From Thysanoteuthis rhombus (taxonomy: Eukaryota; Mollusca; Cephalopoda; Oegopsida; Thysanoteuthidae): DNA of 64,000 nt. Numbering within the stretch: position 1 is the first letter of the stretch; each line of letters begins with the position of its first letter. Made by a program: the position numbers and the translations under genes. Positions 1-11,699 of this stretch are shown here, piece after piece. The notes beneath the pieces are model-generated. The model did no database searches. It had not been told where the DNA came from and worked only from the letters and a program-made list of their open reading frames with translations. The DNA is taken from NCBI GenBank assembly GCA_963457665.1, contig OY735205.1, positions 26,938,691 through 27,002,690 of the forward strand, read 5' to 3'.

Positions 1-655
1 AACTACAATCAAGATAAATGAAATATTAGTCAAATTTTGACTATACATAAAATAGACAAAATACAAGCTTAGAACTTCAAAAAAAGGGGATAATGCAGTG
101 AATGACAACATGAAGATCATATTAAATTTTTCCAAAGATATAGGACTCAAGTATTACGATTTTCTATAGCTTTTGTGTGCGTTTATTGGGGGGAAGTGTA
201 ATAAAATAATTTACCTATGCCGCCAAAGGCCTTCGAAATATTCTAGAGGGTCCAGTGTGAAAGGGCATTGAATAACGTTTTTCGCTGAATTATCAGTTCA
301 GAGCCCAAACAGAACGTTGGCTCTGGAAGTCTTCGGTGGATCCGTCGGTGATGGTTGCCACATGTTCTTCATGTCTCGTGCAGGAATTTCACCCAGCGCA
401 ATCAGTTCCCGTATGGTCCAGATTTTGCTCCTTGCAACTTTTACAAAGCTAAAATGGACTATAGAAGATATTAAGGAGAATACGGCGGCAGTTGATCACA
501 AACCTGAAGGAGGACTCTGCTGACTGTTTCGGAAGGTAGGATTGAGGCTAGGATAGGTTTTAAATGCAATACTTTGAAGAGGATTGGGGTACCATTGTCC
601 CAAGTTGGATATTTTTCGTTAATTTCAAATAGTTAGATACTTTTCCAACGGTCCA
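1..655. other. Unassigned AT-rich DNA
   Basis: No recognisable gene or repeat. The only open frame of note is 68 codons at 317-523, with no family resemblance and no coding context, so I do not call it. Confidence 0.4.
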
Positions 656-686
656 TGTATATATATGAGTGCATGCACACATACAA

Positions 687-722
<36 letters not shown>

Positions 723-760
723 AAACATCATATATATATGCATATATATATATATACTTT
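656..760. repeat. Microsatellite cluster (CA)n and (TA)n
   Basis: A pure (CA) run at about 690-719 is followed by short interrupted (TA) runs to about 756. The short open frames on both strands here are made of the repeat and are not genes. Confidence 0.9.
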
Positions 761-2030
761 TTGAGTGCGTGTATATGTGTGTGTAATTCAAATAGTACCT
801 GTTCTTTCAAAACAACCAATTAAATACACTACAAAACATTTATATTTAGTCATTTCCCTCTATTCTTATCCTTTAGAATTCTTTGTATGCTCTGCTTTTG
901 ACATATAAACAGTCCCCAATCAATAATATCCCCCGTACATGACGTTCTATTTTTCCACAGTATTTTTTTAATCCTATGCCAGTTCATTTCTACTTACAAA
1001 TTAAATAATTTATCAGGCAAAACACTGAAATGCCAAACGATGTCTCAAAGCACAAGGCTATAGTTTGACAATGGATGCCGCCCTTGTTCGTCAACCAATA
1101 GCCTTTTCATTTACCATTTGTATAATTGTGTTCCCATGTGCCCAATCACACACAGTGCCACAAAGATGTATTCGAAAAGAGTGCTGACAATAATCGACAT
1201 CAAAAAGCACCAACCTTTTATTTATTAGGTCATTACATACTGAATGCTGTTTTGTGAACAATAATATGAGGTACGATATAAACAACAGAAAACATTAAAT
1301 ATTTAATCAAATTATGACCCATTTCATTCTATAACCTTTTCCGAACGATCATAATATGCCATCTCTAGAAATTAATTCATGTAGGTTTACTGGTCCCAAA
1401 TTCAGCAAAAGTACGATTTATGGCTTCACTATTTTTCGACTTTTTATTACCGGTATGAAGTCTATTATGCTGAAGAGCAAGATAATCCGTTAAAGAAATC
1501 TCATGTGAATATAGACGATGCTGCAGGACTTTCTATCCGTATTTCCCATTTTAAACCTATTAAAATATGGCTCAAAACATGCTATTGTTGTAGTGAATAC
1601 TCCATATGCGTAGTTTTTGATACAGGGAGCTTGAGAAACATTGTCATCATTCGGAATTATACTTGAAAATTAGCCCTGGGTGGACCCCGTGATTGTTATC
1701 GGCTCAGAAATCTCGCATAAAAAAGGATGAATATTTCTGTTCATATTGCATCTAAAAAATATGGAATTACGTTTGTAAATCTTTCACTTCAAGCATTATC
1801 CTCTATGATGCAAAAAAGTTATATTTCAAGTGAAACAACTGTTTGTTTTTGGCAAATTATTTGCCGATTCTCTGACAGTTATTCCATTTATGCTCTGGCT
1901 ATTGGCTCAGGGGGCTTTCTTTTATGCCTCGAATGGTATAATTCTGCAATAAAAATGTTTCCCTGAGATTATTAAGTGTCCTTCGGGATGAAGATAAACT
2001 ATGGCAAATTTTCGCTTTATTAATTCACCG
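761..2030. other. Unassigned AT-rich DNA
   Basis: No supported gene. The open frames at 1091-1285 (minus) and 1727-1966 (plus) are under 80 codons and match no family I know. No splice or promoter context makes them convincing. Confidence 0.35.
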
Positions 2031-2800
2031 TATTTTTGTATCGATGCAAATCGTCTCAGGATGATTTTATTTGTTTTTGTTCAATTATTCTTTTGAATTG
2101 ATTCGTCCCCAGAGCACAGAGGATGAAGTAGCGAGAAAAACACATTGAAACGAAGTCGACACTTTTAGTGAGAGTCTCCTAAAACAACATATTTGAAAAC
2201 TACTAAAAGCTATTTTTATTCCAATTCTTTCTACTCGTACTCGAAGTGTTGCCTCGATAAAGGGTGCAAGTCCATATTATTATTATTCCATCAGCATGTT
2301 TCATCTTACGTCATTTTATTTTATTTTACTGATTTTTAATAATCCACTTTCAATTTGTCTGGTCTCCTGAAGCTTCACCTGTGACTTGTTCCCTAATTGG
2401 TCCGTGACAATTCTCTCTTGACGCGAACGAAGGGTTGGATTTCTCTGGTTTGATTTCAGAGATGTCTATCTCCCAGACTGGCTGCCAACACAAACTTATG
2501 ATCCAAGGAGATGCATGCCTTCCTTAACAGTTCTAAGGCAAAGTGAACGTGTACTGTGTCAGTCGATTCCATTTTTCGTGCTGCTAACTGTTGAGCCACC
2601 CATACATTCTATTTTTCAATCGAAACAAATTGTTTCTAGATGATTGTTTCTATCAAATTATCGTATTAAATTGATCTGTTCTCGAGAAGCATAGGGATAA
2701 CAATGACACAGTAGGGAGAAGAATGTTTTAGTGAAAGTCTTTTGCAAAGAAATTACTACAATTTGTTTCAACTTGTACTTGGGAAGTCTTGGGGAGGTGG
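2031..2800. repeat. Diverged direct repeat, two units about 580 bp apart
   Basis: Unit 1 (about 2031-2257) and unit 2 (about 2610-2800) line up by eye in the same order. Both have a run of T followed by TCGAWRCAAAT, then a TTGAWYTGWT block, an AGAGCAYAG/AGAAGCATAG block, a TTTTAGTGARAGTCT block and a final CTTGTACTYG-like block. They are well diverged. I do not know the family. They may be two copies of one dispersed element or an old local duplication. Confidence 0.5.
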
Positions 2801-3186
2801 AGACAGCTGTTGTGTTATCTTATTTGTCCTTTTTGTTTTCATTTAATTCACTTGAACGATTTTTATTTTCCATTTCCGGCTTTTTAGGCTCATTATCTGC
2901 TTCCGGCTTTTTAGACCCGTTGAAACTTCGTCGGAGTCCCGTCCACCATTCATTTCTAGAACATGTTTTCGTTGCAGAGTGTTACTGGCTCTTCTCGACA
3001 CGAACAGCCGATTAGACAACGGAGACACACTGGATACAGATGTTCAAATAAAAACCTATGGCTTCCATTCTTCTTTCCTGGACGCCTGATACACAACCAT
3101 CTTTGTTTACATCCTCTGCTTGTCTATGTGATAGTGTTGGTTTCCAAATTGCCTTCTATCACCATTATATCAGCTACAGTACATCT

Positions 3187-3189
<3 letters not shown>

Positions 3190-3255
<66 letters not shown>

Positions 3256-3259
3256 ATAC

Positions 3260-3293
<34 letters not shown>

Positions 3294-3294
3294 C

Positions 3295-3328
<34 letters not shown>
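3190..3328. repeat. Compound microsatellite (CA)(TA)(TG)(CT)(TA)
   Basis: Runs of CA (3190-3216), TA (3217-3239), TG (3240-3255), CT (3261-3273) and TA again (to 3326) follow one another without spacers. Open frames of 94-133 codons crossing this block on both strands exist only because dinucleotide repeats lack stop codons. Confidence 0.95.
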
Positions 3329-3329
<1 letters not shown>

Positions 3330-3330
<1 letters not shown>

Positions 3331-4374
3331 AAGGCTTTTGGTGATCTTGATTTCATTGCTTGCTCTGAAACCGTCTGTGTCAGCGACGAAAATATGAGTC
3401 ACGTGCAAAATACTTGCACCTTTATGCGAGACTCATTAAACTGGTTTTCCCATAAATAGCCTGTCGTCACTAAAGAGACGATTCTTTTGCCGCTTTGCAT
3501 TCGTTGTAAACATGTCTCGGAGGTACGTGAAATCGTTGCGCTGAGATTTGCCGTAGGTTGAGCATTCGAAGTGCGATTGGATTTAAGCTTTGACGACAAT
3601 CAGTCATAAAATCGATTCTTCATTCCGCTGAGAACAGAAAAAAAAAGCATGACAAAGACTTGTGCGGCCTCACAATAGAGACAAAAGACAGTTAAATTTG
3701 GTGAAACTATAATACTCTTATTACACTGTTCAGTTCCGGTTATTCAAATTTTGCTACATTGAGCTAAGGACTAAATGCCTGGTTGCAAGGAAGTGATGTA
3801 TTAGTTTTCCTCATAGAAAAAAAAAACAACTCGCCCCTATTCATTGAGAATTTTTCTAATCTGATATAATTTATTTAGAAAATTAGTTCACTCGTGTCGT
3901 CAGAATGATGCCAGTTTTCATATGTTTGTACACTCGTATTGTAATCAAGAAATAACATTTTACATTTATCCTTCAACCATAGGGATTTTCACGCATTTGT
4001 AAATAAATAAGTAAATGAACAAGCAATGGAGGCGACTCTATAATTAGCATCTGATAATCATATATTTTGGCAAATGTTACAGACATCGATTACGAACGAG
4101 ATTTCAGAAGGATAGAACAAAAATGGCTATTTTTCTTCATTTAACAATGTTAACGTGTATATGTAATTGGCCTATTGTGATTTCTTTGAAATTTAGATGG
4201 AATTTTTCCTCCCAAAGTTTATCGTTCAGAACCACAAAACAAGATTAGATGCACGTTTCGCAATTTTGATAGAAAAGAAATTAGATTCTTCTTGCGTATG
4301 TTCATGTTTTTAATTCTCAGAACAAAATGTTTACGAGCAAAATGTCTGTGTGTTCATATGCGCATGACAAAAAT
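3330..4374. other. Unassigned AT-rich DNA
   Basis: Nothing recognisable in this stretch. It carries only short open frames. Confidence 0.35.
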
Positions 4375-4376
4375 TA

Positions 4377-4449
<73 letters not shown>

Positions 4450-4452
4450 ATA
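4375..4452. repeat. (TA)n/(TG)n microsatellite
   Basis: Interrupted TA runs from 4375 grade into a TG run at about 4433-4449. Confidence 0.95.
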
Positions 4453-5320
4453 AAAGGTGTTTCATAACGTAGTTAGCTGCAAGATAGGAAGGAAGAGTCC
4501 ATCTTATGCTATAATGTTAGTCACTTGGCGACCCTGTACTCATTGCCAACGCTATTAAGCTGTTGAAATGATTGCTTCACTTGTTGATTTCATTCCTTTG
4601 CGTTAACTCAGATATGACGTTTTCCAATGTTGAGAAACGTGTATGGACGTCCATCCTGGTCGAAGGAATCCGCCGCCATTATCCATGGTTAAGATAGAAT
4701 ATGTGTGCAATTAGCCTATTGGAATTCATTCTGTGATTTGTTTCTAGAAAAATAGTTTTTTTAGATTCAAGATATTTCAAATTCAAGCTGTTGAAAAGAC
4801 ATTTACATCCCTTTTGAAACACGTTGTATTTACATGACTGTCTATTTGTTTATATAAATACGGTGTTGAAACGTGACTTGGGAAGCAATCAATTGACTCA
4901 TGTGCTGTATAAATTTAAATAAAATATTCTTTCTATCATTTTACCATGCTTTACATGTGATTGCATCCAACGTGGCTGTTTTTAATGACTGAACTACTTG
5001 ATACATTTCTACGGCTTCTTCTTTCTTTCCTTCTTAATTGTCAATTACCACTGTCGAAACGAGCGCTAAACATCAAATAAATTATTGATTTAAACAATTA
5101 TCAATTCAAACAATTTTGCCTGCATTCACGGAAGGGCAATATGCAAAGCAAGATGTGCGGTAAAGATTTCTTTTTATCGGGGCTCCCTTAAAGGACCTTG
5201 TTGCTCATAAATTTAAATTGTCTTTCAGGGTATCAAAAGGACGTTTCTATAAACCCCATAGACATAAAACGTCCTGAGAAGTGTAACTCAGTTGGACTGC
5301 ATATCTATTGCAGTGGCAGC
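4453..5320. other. Unassigned AT-rich DNA
   Basis: No gene or repeat that I can name. It lies directly upstream of an RTE LINE 3' end. Confidence 0.35.
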
Positions 5321-5324
5321 ACGT

Positions 5325-5625
5325 AATGTTGGAATGAAGGCAAGAGTCAGAGATATCTAAAATTCCATTCGAAAACTCAAATGGGGAGGCCATGTAGCAA
5401 GAATGTCGGAAAAACACCGGGCATCACAATTCACTACGTGGATCCGAAAGATCATTTTTTGACCGGCAAAAAAAAAGTGATAGCGTGACGATTTAGATAA
5501 GCTCAGAAAATAATGGCTCTACGATGCACGCCTACGATCGAGAGAACTGGCGGATCTTGGTAAATATCCAACGATGGACGTTAAATAGCTACTATTGTTG
5601 ATGATGATGATGATGATGATGATGG
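5325..5625 (+). mobile_element. RTE-type LINE, 3'-end fragment with GAT tail
   Basis: This is the last part of an RTE-type non-LTR retrotransposon. Translation around 5365-5400 gives LKWGGHVARM, the hallmark of the C-terminal region of this LINE group. The following DNA runs parallel to the end of the longer copy at about 32.9 kb: a block that reads roughly 'GATAAGCTCAGAAAATAATGG', a CGATCGAGAGA block and a final CAACGATGGACGTTAAA. A (GAT) array at 5602-5624 follows. RTE elements typically end in such a short 3' repeat. The fragment is 5'-truncated and carries an in-frame stop upstream of the motif, so it is inactive. Confidence 0.85.
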
Positions 5626-5716
5626 AAATCAGATCTCCGGTTTATTTATATTATATTATTATTATGTAACATGTCGATGTTACCGCACATATTCAAGATC
5701 ATTTAACTAAAACTCA

Positions 5717-5955
5717 GGGGTGTGGAGTGGCGTAACGGTTAACAAGATGGAATGTGGGATCGGTGAACCGAGTGAAAATTCCAGTCGAGAATTTTTGTGT
5801 TCATTTAGCACTATTACATTCGATAAAAGCATGAATCTACCTCTCCCCAATACGTATGCAAAAGGCAGGGCAGTTGGAGACCTTCAGCTACGTAAGGCAA
5901 TTTGTCCAAGGGCTTACTCTGACGGACTCGGAACTAGTCACCATTATTGATCCCA
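5717..5955 (+). mobile_element. tRNA-derived SINE-like element
   Basis: The head carries an A-box-like TGGCGTAACGGTTAAC at about 5728 and a B-box-like GTGAAAATTCCAG about 45 bp further on. That is the tRNA-type internal pol III promoter spacing of a SINE. The start GGGTGTG-AGTGGCG resembles 24278-24296 and, more weakly, 53084-53100, so these may be one family. The 76-codon open frame across it is probably accidental. The family name is unknown to me. Confidence 0.55.
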
Positions 5956-6345
5956 AAGAAGATCGTTTGATATTGGACTAGCGACTCCCATCCGTTGGAA
6001 TATACTTGCTACTACAATCACATCCGTGTTTTTGCACCCCATGCTCCACAATGCATCTACAGGAATATCAGCGAGTAAATCTTTTTCAAGTCAAATTTGA
6101 TGAACCAACGGAGGGATACTCGAGCGAATAACAAAAATTTTCCCGGAATATTTGGCTGCTTCAACTTATCTGCTTGCAAGGGGCAACTACAATTCTACAT
6201 CTTGGTTTGACCCTTTCACAACTAATTTACATAAATTCTGAATGCCTGGATTTTAAAAAAGGGAATGTCAAATTTGTATTCAATTGTCGAAGAAAACAAT
6301 TTTTTTAATGGAGTAGCTTTTTCCATATATTGAAGAACCAAAATC

Positions 6346-6531
6346 GTGATGGGAGATATTTGTATTATTAGTTGGGATCGTTTTATATTTGTTTTGTTTT
6401 GTGTTGTTGTTTTGTTTTACTTATTGTTTTTTTGTTTTTTGTTTGTGTGTTTATTTTACAATGCATACATACCAGTGGACTTTTATAAGAGACCTACAGA
6501 ACAGATACATCCAAAAAGTCATAGATACCTC

Positions 6532-6534
<3 letters not shown>
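6346..6534. other. T-rich DNA before TA array
   Basis: The G/T-rich segment at about 6380-6450 gives a hydrophobic open frame that runs into the TA array. The composition explains the frame, so no gene is called. Confidence 0.4.

Positions 6535-6616
<82 letters not shown>
6535..6616. repeat. (TA)41 microsatellite
   Basis: 82 bp of uninterrupted alternating A and T. Such arrays can extrude as hairpins or cruciforms and are often mis-sized in assemblies. Confidence 0.98.
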
Positions 6617-6619
<3 letters not shown>

Positions 6620-7379
6620 TAGTCTAAAAAGGTTTGAGCAAACCAACTTTCATAGATCAAGTTTACTCGAAATCTTGACTGCTTTTTTTGAGAATAAATA
6701 AACTCTTTCTAAAAAAACAGAATTACTTCTATTCTTATTTGAAAATTCAAACAAAGTGCATCTACAAGGATATAAAATCAATAATACGTCTAAAGAAAAG
6801 GGGAAAAGGCTGGTTTCTCATGATAACAATTTTCACTATGTATTATACCACGAACCTTTGCGTGTGTATTTCCATATTCGATTGCTCGGAGATTTTGCTG
6901 TCTTCACGCCATTGACTATAAGGGATATGGAAATTTACTTCGGAACATCTTGAACGACCTTCTTATGGCTTCATTCAAAATGATTGTTTTGTCCTACGTT
7001 CATGTGATGGGCCATTCTTGGTATGTTCAGATCTCTTGAGTTTCCTGTCAGTTGACTGAAACAGAAAACACTCTGAATGAACACAATGGTGAAATTTCTA
7101 CGGGCAGCATTGAATTTGTTAGATTCTTCACGACATTTGGACTTTGGAGACACCAGGGATCCTTCATATTACTTGAATCTCAAATCAAAGCTCTAAAAAC
7201 TATAATAATCAGTCAAAGATAATCAGGTAATTTTTTTACAAGAAAGACAATGAACAGTTGTACTGGGCTGACCAACAAGAATTGTAATTTAAATTGATGA
7301 AAAAATTCTTAGGAGCTTTTGTTTCGTCAAATGATATTCTAATCGGTATTAGGTTGATATTCACATATGAAATGACGTT
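6617..7379. other. Unassigned AT-rich DNA
   Basis: Short open frames only. The right end (from about 7236) may be 3' flank of the mariner relic on the minus strand, but I see no diagnostic sequence there. Confidence 0.35.
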
Positions 7380-7424
7380 TTTAAAGTTGTAAGACAAAGG
7401 AACATACAAACAATTGAAAATGGT

Positions 7425-7710
7425 GAACATTTGATCAAAATATTTCCCTTTTGAAGCAGTAATCCTTTTCTAACAATTTTTGAATGATAGTGAGTCATCT
7501 CGATAGAATTCTTCAGATCTAGTGACTACACGATCAGTGAAACTTTTATAATGGACATGAAGTTCAAAATGTTGGAACAGATGATAATTTGTAAGAGAAA
7601 TGTCAGGATGCTGCTAAACTTCATACCCCTATTCTTCAAGCTGAGACACAGTTAGCTGCCGAGAGTAGGGCCGAGCATTGTAGTAAAATACTTTATCCAG
7701 ATCCTATGAG
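7425..7710 (-). pseudogene. mariner-type transposase, C-terminal relic
   Basis: Reading the minus strand from about 7704 gives YNARPYSRQ, then SQLEE-stop-GYEV, SLTNYHLFQHF, EEFYRDD and finally ASKGKYFD. These are the ordered C-terminal blocks of a mariner transposase, whose family versions are DNARPH, LEELGYEV, SPTDYHLF, EFYR and GNYFD. The transposase would cut and paste its element at TA sites in the nucleus. Here the Asp of DNARPH reads Tyr, the Asp of DYHLF reads Asn, and there are at least two internal stops, so the copy is catalytically dead. The N-terminal DNA-binding part is not seen. It may be missing, or separated by the MITE-like insertion at 7739-7941. Confidence 0.85.
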
Positions 7711-7738
7711 ACAAGCCTTTCCAACGTTTCAAAATTTC

Positions 7739-7941
7739 ATACACTGAAAGAATGTTACAAAGTCCAGCTTAAATTAGTAACTCTAATTTTTTACACGTAA
7801 ATTAATTAGTTTATCCCAAAATAATGATAATCACCTTTAATCAAAAATTTTCTTCGAGAAAAATTAATACACTTGGGCTAATTCATTTTTTCAACAAATT
7901 AATTCTTTCAATTTGGTCCAAGAACACATTTTTCAGTGTAT
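7739..7941. mobile_element. Probable MITE with TA target duplication
   Basis: A 12-bp inverted repeat brackets about 200 bp of non-coding AT-rich DNA: ATACACTGAAAG at 7739-7750 and TTTTCAGTGTAT at 7930-7941. Read as TA-CACTGAAA ... TTTCAGTG-TA, it has TA dinucleotides at both outer edges. TA is the target duplication of Tc1/mariner elements. Weaker inverted similarity continues inward for about 30 bp (AATGT, a TTGGACCA-like block, AATTAAT). The internal block GGGCTAATTCATTTTTTCAA recurs in diverged form at about 19073 (GGGCTAACTCACTTTTTTTC), supporting a dispersed family. It sits against the mariner relic. Confidence 0.6.
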
Positions 7942-8229
7942 AGCATTGAAATGGCAGGATATGGTGGGTGGTTAGGCTCTAAAGTCCCCAGAAAGTTCTC
8001 AAACCGGTGTTTTTGGATAATTCTTCATCGTTAAGTCCAAGTTTGGACCTCTTTTGAGGTTTATCCTTCACTCATATATGATATCTGATACGATCCATCT
8101 TGATTGTGTAATCTTCCAGACAAAAATGTTGAAATCCTGCTATCTTTGGTTTTCAAAAAAACTTCTCTGAAAAAGTGGCAGGAGTTTATTTATTTACCGG
8201 CGATACCGTACAGTAAAAACTTGATTAAG

Positions 8230-8981
<752 letters not shown>

Positions 8982-9060
<79 letters not shown>
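8982..9060. repeat. (TGC)n(TGA)n trinucleotide array
   Basis: About nine TGC units pass directly into about seventeen TGA units. Two frames read poly-Leu/poly-Met and poly-Ala/poly-Asp. Neither has a supporting coding context, so I treat the array as a microsatellite. RTE LINE copies in this window end in GAT/TGATGA, but I see no RTE 3' sequence just upstream here. Confidence 0.92.
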
Positions 9061-9129
9061 ATATGCCTATGTCCCCTTCTGTTTCGTATGTGTGAGGGCC
9101 TCTATTTGCTTGTATGTCTACTGATCAAT

Positions 9130-9560
9130 CAGTAGATTTCCCGAGGTAAAGTATTCTCGCGTCAAACTGGCGGCCAACGTTATTTACTTGTTTACATCCT
9201 TATCCCAGCCGAGGCCTCTTACTTCGCCTTTGTTCAAAGGATAAGGAAGAAGTTAAAATGGACGACTGGCCACTTTGAATGGCTGAACTGTCTCGCCACC
9301 GTCACTGATCTACGATCTATTACCACCGTCGTTGGCACCTTCTACTTAGTACTGCGAAACGACCAACAGACGATAGATTTCTACTGGAGCGCCCCCTATC
9401 GGCCTCAACAAATTCTCAATGGCTTCGGCTAAGCTATAAAGTAGACATTGTGTCAGGAAGATGGCTCGTAAAAGCTGGCCTCAACAGCCAATCATACTTC
9501 CTCTAATTGTTTCGTCAGACGACTATTGGAACATTTTGCGACTGGAGAAAGGAAAGTAAG
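9130..9560. other. GC-richer island, unassigned
   Basis: This stretch is visibly richer in G, C and CpG than its neighbours. One forward frame stays open from about 9271 to 9434 without an ATG. TATAAAG occurs at 9436 and a CCAAT-like GCCAATCA at about 9489. It could be an exon, a promoter region or a GC-richer repeat. None can be chosen from sequence alone. Confidence 0.3.
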
Positions 9561-10480
9561 AACGAATGATGAGAGCGGAAACATGTTTCTAAGAAATATA
9601 ATGATATTTATGAAGCAAACGGAGCAAATAAACTGAGTCTTAATGAGCCTAGCCTTAGATAAATTCAAAGTGAATTGTTTTCATGTTAACTGATATAAAG
9701 CAACGCATTTCTTTCAGAGTTGAACACTTTTTTCAAGTTTTGTTTGGAAGATAGTGTCTATAATTCTGATGTAGATATTTTCTCAATAATTCTCTGAAGA
9801 GAAATCAACGTTCAAAGAGTTTTTTAGACGGTTCAAAATTCCCCCCATTATTTCTGTTGTTGTTTTTTTCTCAATATTCCGGTTGGTCCATTCTATGGCC
9901 TTCTTCTGGTGTATTCTCTGTATTTAAATAGAGGGCACATTTTTTCCTGCAATGTCAAATGAAAAGAAAATGGTGGAAAACAGAATTGTTTTCACCAATA
10001 TGCATTTCAATCCAGTTCGGCTTCCGTTGCTCGACTGGGTATTGAAATATTTGTCTAACAAAGAAAGCAATTAAAAACGTCTGCAACCTATATTACCAGT
10101 GCTATTATAAACAGACAAAAATTTGATAATTTTTTATGATTTAATTAGATCAAGTATTATAAATCATTATGATTTATTTTCGCTACTGTTAACCTTCATC
10201 TTAATTGTTGATGCCTTTTTTAATCATCTTACACGCTCACAAATGGAAAGATCGCAACTTGAGTTTAGTTGTGATAAAAGGCAACAATAATTAAGATGGA
10301 CATGAAAAAAAATAGCAAGCATAAATAATAATGAGACTAAATCTATGTACTGCCGTTTTTACTTGATACTGCCGAATGAAATGACCAAGGCTTTGAAACC
10401 GGATAGTACACTTAAAGGTGTAAAATAGAATTGATTACCTTGAACATTGATGGAACGACAAAAATAACAAAGACTGGCTA
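9561..10480. other. Unassigned AT-rich DNA
   Basis: No open frame or repeat that I can support. Confidence 0.35.
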
Positions 10481-10870
10481 AAATGCAGGGATAAAAGCAA
10501 CAATGCTTGTTTATTAGTCTGATCATTTGTGGAATAATGACAACGAATCATCAGAGAATGTTAGACGATAAACAAGAGCAGAGAATACATCGGACGAAAA
10601 GAAGTGATTAAAAAAAAACAAGAATTGAGATAAAAGTTTGAATACTGCGTAGGATGATAACAGTGGCTAATCTCAGAATTTAATGAGTAATACCACTGAT
10701 TAAATCAGCTAAAACGAAAATACAAAAAAAAAGAAAGCCAGGGTGGAAATAGTAGTCTAAGTAATTCGTGGAATAATGACAATGACTCATATCTGAATTT
10801 CATTATTAAGGACTTTCGGAGGATGCATCGGCCAAAACGCAGTGATAATGACCAGCCATGTAGATGAGAC
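10480..10870. repeat. Direct repeat, 239-bp period, two diverged units
   Basis: TTTGTGGAATAATGACAACG at 10526 recurs as TTCGTGGAATAATGACAATG at 10765. After each copy come GAATCATCAGAG/GACTCATATCTG and then a CATCGGACGAAAAGAAGTGAT / CATCGGCCAAAACGCAGTGAT block. Before each copy comes a TTATTAGTCTGATC / TAGTAGTCTAAGT block. These are two diverged units of one tandem or duplicated repeat of unknown family. The 83-codon minus frame over unit 2 is not a gene. Confidence 0.65.
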
Positions 10871-11329
10871 CAATCTAAATGACCTGAGAATAGTTTTCCC
10901 TCGAATACATGTCCTGGTTGACAAACGCTGTTAACCTTTGAATTGTGCTTTTTCAACTTCCATTGTGAAAAAATAAAGATTTGTCAATGTAAGAAATAGG
11001 GTAAAATTGAACGGAAAACAGATTTAAAGGGTCCTTGAAAAGGATACAAAAGGCAAGGGTTGTACTTGGATTACGTAAAGTAAATCGAATCATTATTCAA
11101 TTCCGTTGCTTCAACAAACATCTGGCAATAATGTAATCGAGACAAAGAGAGAAGGGTAGCTGAGGCCAGAAACTTTTAATCAGCGTCAACGCTTGGCAGC
11201 CAGAGCAAAGAGATCAATGTTGATGACAAAAACTGACGATTTGCTGTTAAATGACAAAGAACTCTTCGTCTTTTAGGGAATACGGGAAATATCATAAATA
11301 AATAAATATACAGGCAGAGATAGAATGAT

Positions 11330-11670
11330 GTGATCGAGGGTGTGAGAGAGAGAAAGGAATGAAAGAAGTGAGGGAGTGTGAAAAGCGTAGATGACAACGG
11401 GAAGGAATTAAAGATAAAGAGAAGGAAGGAAGGGAGGGAAGCAGTGGAGAATGATAATGGAAGAAAGGTTGGAAGTAATAAAGAAGGGGAAGGAAGGAAG
11501 GGTGGAAAGAAGGAAGAAAAGAAAGTCCGGATGGAAGAAGAAAGAAGAAAAAAAAAAGGAATGAACGGTTAGAGGAGGGAGGCGAGATGGGAAGGAACGT
11601 AGGAAGGAAGGGGGAAAGGAAGAAAGAAAATGAGAAGGAAGAGATGACGAAAAGGGGTTGGAGTAACGTG
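11330..11670. repeat. Polypurine tract, about 330 bp
   Basis: The plus strand is almost only A and G (GAGAG, GAAGG and AAAGAAGG motifs), and the minus strand is pyrimidine. Several Lys/Glu/Arg-rich (plus) or Ser/Phe/Pro-rich (minus) open frames of 64-100 codons follow from the composition. Homopurine tracts of this length can form triplex (H-DNA) structures. Confidence 0.85.
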
Positions 11671-11699
11671 AGAGAGGAGAAAAAGGGGAGACAAGCAAT

